From assembly GCA_002441055.1 (NCBI GenBank), contig DJWR01000181.1:1-15164 (forward strand): a stretch of DNA of 15,164 bases. Reading direction: 5' to 3'. This DNA is from Caulobacteraceae bacterium UBA6225 (GTDB lineage: Bacteria; Pseudomonadota; Alphaproteobacteria; Caulobacterales; Caulobacteraceae). Positions 1 to 5,482 of this stretch are shown here, piece by piece (positions within the stretch are counted from its first letter, which is position 1; every line of letters begins with the position of its first letter). The translations under genes were made by a program, and so were the position numbers. The notes below the pieces were generated by a model that worked only from the letters and a program-made list of their open reading frames with translations, did no database searches and was not told the DNA's origin.

Positions 1-68
1 TTACAAACGTACACGAGCGGTTTGACTCCCCAGGCGACCCTGTGATGTCTAGCAGATGCGAACGTCCT

Positions 69-83
69 TGCAAGTCATTTGCA
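69..83. promoter_or_regulatory. Fur-box-like 7-1-7 inverted repeat upstream of cioA
   Basis: TGCAAGTCATTTGCA is a 7-1-7 palindrome with one mismatch (TGCAAGT / TGCAAAT around a central C). TGCAA/TTGCA arms with an AT-rich core resemble alphaproteobacterial Fur or Fur-like boxes. A further half-site-like GATGCGAA lies just upstream (56-63) and forms a wider imperfect repeat with TTTGCATC (78-85). It sits just upstream of the candidate -35 element, so it could act as an activator or repressor site. A chance palindrome cannot be excluded. Confidence 0.35.
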
Positions 84-89
84 TCTTAG

Positions 90-117
90 TTGAGACGCAT
101 TCGCGCGACTCTATGAC
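90..117 (+). promoter_or_regulatory. candidate promoter of the cio operon
   Basis: TTGAGA (90-95) could be a -35 element and CTATGA (111-116) a -10 element, 15 bases apart. The octamer TCTATGAC matches GCTANAWC at six of eight positions. This would give a 5' leader of about 75 bases before cioA. An alternative -35 (TTGACT, 22-27) has no good partner. The assignment is tentative because the spacing is short. Confidence 0.3.
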
Positions 118-132
118 GCACCGGCCATTCTT

Positions 133-142
133 GGTGATCACC
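133..142. repeat. perfect 10-bp palindrome in the cioA leader
   Basis: GGTGATCACC is perfectly self-complementary. It lies between the candidate promoter and the cioA start. It may be an operator half-pair or may be accidental; I do not recognise the binding family. Confidence 0.2.
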
Positions 143-200
143 GTTCAGGGGCGCATGACTCGCCAAAGTTCTGAGAAGCCGCCTGGAGCGCGAGGGCCAG

Positions 201-1610
201 ATGGAATTCGATGCGTTGCTTCTGTCGCGAATTCAGTTCGCCTTCACGATCGCTTTCCACATCATCTTCCCAAGCTTCACTATAGGATTGGCGAGCTATC
301 TCGCCGTTCTTGAGGGTCTGTGGCTGCTGACCCGCAACGAAACCTTCAAGACGCTGTATCTCTTCTGGGTGAAGATCTTCGCCCTGTCCTTTGGCATGGG
401 CGTCGTCAGCGGCGTGGTGATGAGCTACCAGCTCGGCACCAACTGGAGCGTTTTCTCCGCCATCGCCGGCCCGGTGATCGGGCCGCTCTTCGCCTTCGAG
501 GTCCTGGCCGCCTTCTTCCTGGAAGCCAGCTTCCTGGGGGTCATGCTGTTTGGCTGGAAGAAGGTGGGACCTGGCCTCCACTTCGCCTCTACCGTTCTGG
601 TGGCGTTCGGCACACTGACCTCGGCCTTCTGGATCATCTCGGCCAACAGCTGGATGCAGAGCCCCTCGGGCTTCGCCGGCTCGGTTGAAGAGGGCCTGGT
701 GGCGGTCAACTGGCTGCAGGTGATCTTCTCACCCACCTTCCCAGAGCGTCTGGCCCATATGGTGCTGGCCGCCTATCTGACCACGGCCCTGGTGGTGGCC
801 GCCGCCAGCGCCTTCCGCCTGCTCCGCGACGCCAGCGAGGCGGAGTCAGCCATGGCGTTGAAGATGGCTATTGGCATGATCGTCATTGTCGCCCCCCTGC
901 AGCTGCTGGTCGGCGACCTGTCGGGCAAGGACGTGCTGGAGCATCAGCCCGCCAAGCTGGCGGCCATCGAAGCCTTCTGGGAAACCCGGGCCGAGCAACC
1001 CTTTCATATCGCCGCCTGGCCCGATCGCGAGATCGAGGGCAACCATTGGGAGCTGTCGACCCCCAAGGTCGGCAGTCTGATCACCGGGGGCTCCGTCGAG
1101 GCTGAGATCCAGGGCCTGGACGCCTTCGCGCCTGAGGACCGGCCGCCGGTGTTCATCGTCTTCTGGTCATTCCGCCTGATGGTGGGCCTGGGCCTGGCCA
1201 TGATCGGCCTGGGCTTCTGGGGGGCCTGGACCATCTGGCGCGGCTCGACAGCGCGAAGCCGGCCCTTCCTCAGGACCTGCGTCGCCATGGGCCCGGCCGG
1301 CTTCGTGGCCGTGATCGCCGGCTGGATCGTGGCTGAGGTCGGTCGCCAGCCTTACGTGATCTATGGACTCCTGCGCACCGAGGACGCCGTCTCGCCAATT
1401 GGGGCCGGGTCGGTCTCAGCCTCGCTGCTGGCCTTCCTGGTGGTCTACGCCATCGTGTTCAGCGTCGGCGCCCTCTACATCCTGCGCCTGTTGGGCGAGG
1501 GGCCTGGGGCTGGGTCCCATGAGAGCCCGCCAAGTCAGGATCGCCCGCCTGGCTGGGCGCTGGCCGCCGCCCCCGAAGACCCCGGCGCGGCGCGTAAGGA
1601 GGATCATTGA
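201..1610 (+). CDS. cioA: cytochrome bd-type quinol oxidase subunit I (cyanide-insensitive type)
   Basis: This is the catalytic subunit of the bd-type terminal oxidase, an inner-membrane enzyme that oxidises quinol and reduces O2 to water without pumping protons. The 469 residues are hydrophobic with many membrane helices. Key residues fall almost exactly where they do in E. coli CydA: H20 for the high-spin heme ligand, H186 (in PERLAHM) for heme b558, and K252 and E257 in the quinol-binding QPAKLAAIE segment. GRQP lies at 381-384, followed by a YGLLRT stretch. The length is short compared with E. coli CydA (about 520), which indicates the short Q-loop of the Cio/CydA-S class. The ATG is preceded by GAGGG (192-196). 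The C-terminal 35 residues are Pro/Ala-rich and probably disordered. cioB follows directly. No cydDC genes lie nearby. Membership of the bd family is near certain; the Cio subclass and true cyanide resistance are inferred from length and the DUF2474 partner. Confidence 0.95.
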   Translation: MEFDALLLSRIQFAFTIAFHIIFPSFTIGLASYLAVLEGLWLLTRNETFKTLYLFWVKIFALSFGMGVVSGVVMSYQLGTNWSVFSAIAGPVIGPLFAFEVLAAFFLEASFLGVMLFGWKKVGPGLHFASTVLVAFGTLTSAFWIISANSWMQSPSGFAGSVEEGLVAVNWLQVIFSPTFPERLAHMVLAAYLTTALVVAAASAFRLLRDASEAESAMALKMAIGMIVIVAPLQLLVGDLSGKDVLEHQPAKLAAIEAFWETRAEQPFHIAAWPDREIEGNHWELSTPKVGSLITGGSVEAEIQGLDAFAPEDRPPVFIVFWSFRLMVGLGLAMIGLGFWGAWTIWRGSTARSRPFLRTCVAMGPAGFVAVIAGWIVAEVGRQPYVIYGLLRTEDAVSPIGAGSVSASLLAFLVVYAIVFSVGALYILRLLGEGPGAGSHESPPSQDRPPGWALAAAPEDPGAARKEDH

Positions 1611-2635
1611 TGGCCCTCGACCTCCCCCTGATCTGGGCTGGCATCATCGCCCTGGCGGTCCTGCTCTATGTGATGCTGGACGGCTTTGACCTGGGCGTCG
1701 GCATCCTGTTTCCCTTCGCCCGGTCGCCGCGTGACCGCGACACCATGATGAACACCATCGCCCCCTTCTGGGACGGCAATGAAACTTGGCTCGTGCTGGG
1801 GGGCGGCGGGCTCTTTGCGGCCTTTCCGCTGGCCTACGCCATCATCATGCCGGCCCTCTACATTCCCATCCTGCTGATGATGATGGCGCTGATCCTGCGT
1901 GGCGTGGCCTTTGAGTTCCGCGCCCGCGGCCGGGAACGTGGCAAGGCCCTCTGGACAGCCGCCTTCGCCGGCGGCTCGACCGTCGCGGCCCTGGCCCAAG
2001 GGCTTGTGCTGGGCGGCTTTATCCAGGGAGTGACCCTGAACGGCGAGGCGTTTGGCGGCGGACCGTTCGACTGGCTGACCCCATACACTCTGCTGGTGGC
2101 TGTGGGCCTGACCGCCGGCTACGCCCTGCTGGGCTCCACCTGGCTGATCTGGCGGACCGAGGATGATCTGCACGGCGACGCCCGGCGCTGGGCCTGGATC
2201 GCCGCCGTGGCCAGCGCCGCCCTTCTGGTCCTGGTCAGCCTGGCCACCCTGTTCGTCCACCCGCAGGTCGCCGTCCGCTGGGGTTTTGAGGATGGCGCCT
2301 TTGACCTCGCCCGGTTCGCCGTCCTATCGCCTATTCCAGCCCTTGGCCTTGCGGGTCTCGCCCTTGTGGCCTGGGGGCTGATCAAGGGCGGCCATGTGGC
2401 GCCGTTTCTGGGCAGCCTGACGGTCTTCGTCTCCGGCTATCTGGGGCTGGCGGTGGGCTTCTTCCCCAGCATCGTCCCCTACGACCTGACCTTTCGGCAG
2501 GCCGCGTCGGCGGAAAACGCCCTGGGCCTCATGCTGGTGGGGGTGGCGATCCTGCTGCCGGTGATCCTGGCCTATACGGTCTGGGTCTACTGGGTGTTCC
2601 GCGGCAAGGTGGGCGCCGATGCGGGATATCATTGA
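1610..2635 (+). CDS. cioB: cytochrome bd-type quinol oxidase subunit II
   Basis: This is the second core subunit of the bd oxidase, forming the heterodimer with CioA in the inner membrane and stabilising the hemes. The 341 residues carry subunit II hallmarks: an N-terminal DGFDLGVGIL segment, PFWDGNETWLVLGGGGLFAAFP, and RGVAFEFRARG, with about eight hydrophobic helices. I chose the ATG at 1610 rather than the TTG one codon earlier because it forms a TGATG stop/start overlap with cioA and has an almost perfect Shine-Dalgarno (AAGGAGG, 1596-1602) seven bases upstream. Such coupling fits 1:1 production of the two subunits. The 3' end overlaps a small downstream gene by 17 bases. Confidence in family is very high. 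Confidence 0.95.
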   Translation: MALDLPLIWAGIIALAVLLYVMLDGFDLGVGILFPFARSPRDRDTMMNTIAPFWDGNETWLVLGGGGLFAAFPLAYAIIMPALYIPILLMMMALILRGVAFEFRARGRERGKALWTAAFAGGSTVAALAQGLVLGGFIQGVTLNGEAFGGGPFDWLTPYTLLVAVGLTAGYALLGSTWLIWRTEDDLHGDARRWAWIAAVASAALLVLVSLATLFVHPQVAVRWGFEDGAFDLARFAVLSPIPALGLAGLALVAWGLIKGGHVAPFLGSLTVFVSGYLGLAVGFFPSIVPYDLTFRQAASAENALGLMLVGVAILLPVILAYTVWVYWVFRGKVGADAGYH

Positions 2636-2771
2636 AGGCCCGCCCGAGGCTGAAACCCCGCCCCGTCCCCTGGCGCGACGTCTGGCCTGGTTCATCGCCC
2701 TGGCGCTCGGGGGCATGGCCGCCACTGGGGCGGTGGCCTACACCCTGCGCGCCCTGCTCGGCCTTGAATGA
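2619..2771 (+). CDS. DUF2474-type small membrane protein of the bd oxidase operon
   Basis: This 50-residue protein begins inside the end of cioB with a 17-base overlap. AAGGTGGG (2606-2613) supplies a ribosome binding site five bases before its ATG. The first 18 residues are acidic and proline-rich. Then come RR and a single hydrophobic helix (about residues 23-47, WFIALALGG to TLRALLG). Small one-helix proteins encoded after cydB are known in bd oxidases (CydX, and DUF2474 proteins in Cio operons), where they pack beside subunit I and support heme insertion or stability. The RRLAWF start, the A/G-rich helix and the position fit DUF2474. Family assignment is from memory of the pattern and gene order, not a search. 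A role as third oxidase subunit is inferred. Confidence 0.8.
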   Translation: MRDIIEGPPEAETPPRPLARRLAWFIALALGGMAATGAVAYTLRALLGLE

Positions 2772-2782
2772 GCCCCTCCCCT

Positions 2783-2805
2783 TAGCGCCGACGCGGCGTT
2801 AGAAG
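2783..2805 (+). promoter_or_regulatory. thiE upstream element: hairpin and possible leaderless -10
   Basis: GTTAGAAG (2798-2805) matches the Caulobacter -10 consensus GCTANAWC at five of eight positions. It ends six bases before the thiE ATG, so a transcript from it would begin at or next to the start codon. The same bases form the 3' side of an eight-pair hairpin with an ACG triloop (2783-2801), which may end the cio transcript, although no T tract follows. No convincing -35 is seen. Either function is uncertain. Confidence 0.3.
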
Positions 2806-2811
2806 CGGGCC

Positions 2812-3483
2812 ATGACCACACCGCCGGACTGCCGTCTCTATCTGATCACCCCGCCAGCCCTAGATGATCTGGCCGCCTTTGGCCGCACCCTGGCCGCGGC
2901 CCTCGACGCCGGCGACGTGGCCGCCCTGCAGATTCGGCTGAAGAACGCCCCCGATACGGTGATCGCCGCGGCCGTGGATGTGATTATGCCCATCGCCCAC
3001 AGCCGCGACGTGGCGCTGATCCTGAATGACCGCCCAGACCTGGCGGCGAAGCTCGGCTGCGACGGCGTGCATGTGGGCCAGGACGACCCGCCCTGCCGGG
3101 AGGCGCGCAAGATCATGGGCAAACACGCCATGATCGGCGTCACCTGCCATGACAGCCGCCACCTGGCCATGGAGGCCGCCGAGGCCGGCGCCGACTATGT
3201 GGCCTTTGGCGCCTTCTTCCCGACGACGACCAAGGATGCGCCCACCCGGGCTGAGCCCGAACTGCTGACCATCTGGCAGGAGTCCATGGAGGTCCCCTGC
3301 GTCGCCATTGGCGGGATTACCGTGGACAACGCCGAGGGGTTGGTCGCCGCCGGCGCCGACTTCCTGGCCGTCTCGGCTGGGGTTTGGGCTCATCCCGAGG
3401 GCCCGGCAGTCGCTGTCCGTGACCTGAACGCCGCCATAGCCCGGGGCCTTGCCACCCGCGCCGCGCCGGACGGCGCACAATAG
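2812..3483 (+). CDS. thiE: thiamine-phosphate synthase (ThiE)
   Basis: This cytoplasmic TIM-barrel enzyme joins HMP pyrophosphate and thiazole phosphate to give thiamine phosphate. The 223 residues match the usual ThiE length. Active-site motifs appear in order: QIRLK (40-44, phosphate-contacting R42 and K44), ND at 72-73 with GVHVGQDD (85-92) for Mg-diphosphate binding, IGVTCH (108-113), PTTTK (137-141), and AIGGI (165-169). Two motifs differ slightly from the textbook forms: the usual Glu in Q(L/F)REK is Leu, and the usual Ser in GVSxH is Thr. Both are conservative enough that activity is likely. No other thi genes or TPP riboswitch are visible here, so it is an isolated member of the pathway. 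A related thiazole-tautomerase-like role (TenI) is a less likely alternative. The ATG lacks a clear Shine-Dalgarno. Confidence 0.87.
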   Translation: MTTPPDCRLYLITPPALDDLAAFGRTLAAALDAGDVAALQIRLKNAPDTVIAAAVDVIMPIAHSRDVALILNDRPDLAAKLGCDGVHVGQDDPPCREARKIMGKHAMIGVTCHDSRHLAMEAAEAGADYVAFGAFFPTTTKDAPTRAEPELLTIWQESMEVPCVAIGGITVDNAEGLVAAGADFLAVSAGVWAHPEGPAVAVRDLNAAIARGLATRAAPDGAQ

Positions 3484-3500
3484 GTCGCTGATCGCCCGCC

Positions 3501-3528
3501 TTGCCATCGGGCGGCGCGGCGACTAGGT
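3501..3528 (+). promoter_or_regulatory. candidate promoter for suhB
   Basis: TTGCCA (3501-3506) and CTAGGT (3523-3528) are separated by 16 bases and read as -35 and -10 elements. The predicted start near 3535 gives a leader of about 65 bases before the GTG of the phosphatase gene. The element lies in the 115-base gap after thiE, suggesting separate transcription. The evidence is sequence similarity only. Confidence 0.4.
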
Positions 3529-3598
3529 TCCGCCGCCCATTTCCCGCCCGAGCGCCGACCACCGCCGCCCGTCCCTTGCGCGCACTGGAACAGAGACC

Positions 3599-4393
3599 GT
3601 GGCCACGCAAACCGCACTTCTGAAAGTCATGTCCGACGCCGCCCGCAAGGCCGCGCGAGGGCTCAACCGCGACTTTGGCGAACTGGCCGAGCTGCAGGTC
3701 TCCAAGAAGAGCGCCGCCGACTTCGTCTCGGCCGCAGACATCAAGGCCGAGCAGACCATCTTCGAGGCCCTGACCGCCGCGCGTCCCGGCTACGGCTTCC
3801 TGGGGGAAGAGCGGGGCATGATCGAGGGGACGGACAAGACCCACACCTGGATCGTCGACCCCCTGGATGGCACCACCAACTTCCTGCACGCCATCCCGCA
3901 CTTCGCCATAAACATCGCCCTGGAGCGCCAGGGCGCCATCGTCGCGGCGCTCACCTACAACCCCGTCAGCAACGAGCTGTTCTGGGCTGAGAAGGGCAAG
4001 GGCTGCTTCCTCAATGACCACCGCCTGCGGGTGGCCGCCCGCACCCGGTTCGACGAGTCGGTGATCGCCACCGGCATCCCCTTCCTGGGCCACGGCCAGC
4101 ACGCCAGGTTCCTGAAGGAGCTGCACCAGATCAGCCAGCGGGTCGCCGGCGTGCGCCGCTTCGGCTCGGCGGCGCTGGACATGGCCTATGTGGCCGCCGG
4201 TCGGTTCGACGGCTATTGGGAGCGTGACCTCAACCGCTGGGATCTGGCGGCAGGCATCCTGTTGATCACCGAGGCCGGCGGCAAGGTGACCGACGCCGAC
4301 GGCGGCGAGGACGTGCTGGGCTCCGGCTCGGTCTGCGCTGCCAATCTCGAACTTCATCCCCTGCTTCTGGAGCGCCTGCGCGCCGCAGCCTGA
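3599..4393 (+). CDS. suhB: inositol monophosphatase family protein (SuhB-like)
   Basis: This is a Mg-dependent phosphatase of the FIG superfamily that hydrolyses myo-inositol 1-phosphate and related sugar phosphates in the cytoplasm. E. coli SuhB additionally binds RNA polymerase and Nus factors for rRNA antitermination. The 264 residues show the full metal site in order: GEE (69-71), DPLDGTTN (87-94; D87, D90), and WDLAAG (214-219; D215). It also has the alphaproteobacterial N-terminal pattern ALLKVMSDAARKA...RDFGE. The GTG start is preferred because the family's conserved N-terminus begins only a few residues later; the next ATG (3629) would remove it. A GGAA (3587-3590) lies eight bases upstream. 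Its exact substrate cannot be read from sequence, and histidinol-phosphatase-like or FBPase-like activity in the same superfamily remains possible. Confidence 0.9.
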   Translation: MATQTALLKVMSDAARKAARGLNRDFGELAELQVSKKSAADFVSAADIKAEQTIFEALTAARPGYGFLGEERGMIEGTDKTHTWIVDPLDGTTNFLHAIPHFAINIALERQGAIVAALTYNPVSNELFWAEKGKGCFLNDHRLRVAARTRFDESVIATGIPFLGHGQHARFLKELHQISQRVAGVRRFGSAALDMAYVAAGRFDGYWERDLNRWDLAAGILLITEAGGKVTDADGGEDVLGSGSVCAANLELHPLLLERLRAAA

Positions 4394-4412
4394 GGCTGGC
4401 CAGACGGCAGGC

Positions 4413-4444
4413 TTGACGCAACCGTCACAACCGGCGGCTAGATC
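4413..4444 (+). promoter_or_regulatory. glpQ promoter with perfect GCTANAWC -10, probably leaderless
   Basis: TTGACG (4413-4418, followed by C) is a perfect -35 and GCTAGATC (4437-4444) a perfect -10 of the Caulobacter housekeeping consensus TTGACGS-N10-14-GCTANAWC. The spacer is longer than usual (17 bases after the S). The -10 ends six bases before the glpQ ATG, so transcription should start on or beside the A of the ATG. That would make a leaderless mRNA, a class known to be common in Caulobacter. The G5 run at 4445-4449 is too close to the ATG to be a normal ribosome binding site. Confidence 0.6.
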
Positions 4445-4450
4445 GGGGGC

Positions 4451-5482
4451 ATGATCGCCCTGACCCGTCGCGCCTTTACGGCGTCCGTCCCCCTCGCCCT
4501 GGCCCTGGGCCGTCCTGGGCACACGCAGAGCCCCACCCGCCCCCTGGTGATCGCCCACCGGGGCGCCAGCGGCGAGCGCCCTGAGCACACACTGCTGGCC
4601 TATCAGCGCGCCATCGATCAGGGCGCCGACTTTATCGAGCCAGATCTGGTGATGACCCGGGACGGCGTTCTGGTCGCTCGGCACGAGAACGAAATCTCGG
4701 AGACGACTGATGTGGCCGACCGCCCCGACTTCGCTGATCGGCGGGCGGAGCGAAACATTGACGGGGTGAAGGTCGCCGGCTGGTTCACCGAGGACTTCAC
4801 CCTGGCGGAGCTGAAGACCCTGCGGGCCCGGGAGCGTTTGCCAAAGCTCAGGCCGACCAGCGCGGCCTTTGATGGTCAGGCTCAGATTCCCACCTTCCAG
4901 GAGGTGATCGATCTGGCCAGGTCTGAAAGCCGCCGCACGGGGCGGACCATCGGGACCTATCCCGAGATGAAGCATCCCACCTATTTCGAGGCCCGCGGCC
5001 TGCCCATGGGGCAAAGCCTGGCTGCCGCCTTGCGCGACAATGGCCTCGACCGGAGGGACGCCCCGGTCTTCGTCCAGTGCTTTGAGCCCAAACCCCTGCG
5101 CGCCTTCCGGCAGGTCAGCCGCGCCCCCACCGTCATGCTGGTGGGCGCTGGACGGCTGTCGGACAGCCTGCTGGCGGAGGTCGCCGAATTTTCCGACGGT
5201 CTGGGACCTGAGCTGAAGATGGTCCTGGACCTGACCACGCCGGCGCTGGCGGCCACCGGCCTCATCGCCAGGGCCCAGGCTACCGGCATGAAGGTCCACC
5301 CCTGGACCGTCCGCTCTGAAAACAGCTTCCTGCCGAGCGCCTTGCGCCTGGGGGAGGACCCGGCCGGGCATGGAAACTCAGCCGAACTGCTGCGGGCCCT
5401 CTACAGGGCTGGCGTCGACGGCGTTTTCACCGACTTCCCGGAGCTGGCCGTCACGGTGCGGCAGGAGATGTTCGGCGCTTAG
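4451..5482 (+). CDS. glpQ: glycerophosphodiester phosphodiesterase, exported
   Basis: This enzyme cleaves glycerophosphodiesters, released from phospholipids, to glycerol 3-phosphate and an alcohol. It has 343 residues. The N-terminus has a twin-arginine motif (TRRAFT, residues 5-10) and a short hydrophobic stretch (11-20), so it is probably a Tat-exported periplasmic protein, although no clear A-x-A cleavage site is seen. The GDPD fold follows: HRG (36-38), PEHT (44-47), EPD (63-65; probable metal ligands E63 and D65), H78, and E171/K173 in the PEMKHP segment. The C-terminal VHPWTVR and GVDGVFTDFPE motifs are present, so all catalytic features are in place. The length is close to E. coli GlpQ. 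The stop overlaps the stop region of the convergent ABC transporter gene by four bases. No glpT is adjacent; transport must be encoded elsewhere. Confidence 0.92.
   Translation: MIALTRRAFTASVPLALALGRPGHTQSPTRPLVIAHRGASGERPEHTLLAYQRAIDQGADFIEPDLVMTRDGVLVARHENEISETTDVADRPDFADRRAERNIDGVKVAGWFTEDFTLAELKTLRARERLPKLRPTSAAFDGQAQIPTFQEVIDLARSESRRTGRTIGTYPEMKHPTYFEARGLPMGQSLAAALRDNGLDRRDAPVFVQCFEPKPLRAFRQVSRAPTVMLVGAGRLSDSLLAEVAEFSDGLGPELKMVLDLTTPALAATGLIARAQATGMKVHPWTVRSENSFLPSALRLGEDPAGHGNSAELLRALYRAGVDGVFTDFPELAVTVRQEMFGA

Noticed and set aside
1604..2260. 218-codon minus-strand frame antisense to cioB
   Set aside because: Composition is His/Gln/Gly/Ala-rich shadow of a membrane protein gene; no family motif and no ribosome site.
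3317..5371. 684-codon minus-strand open frame antisense to thiE, suhB and glpQ
   Set aside because: It lies antisense to three genes with full catalytic motifs and has low-complexity Gly/Ala/Arg/Gln composition typical of GC-rich antisense frames, with no recognisable domain.
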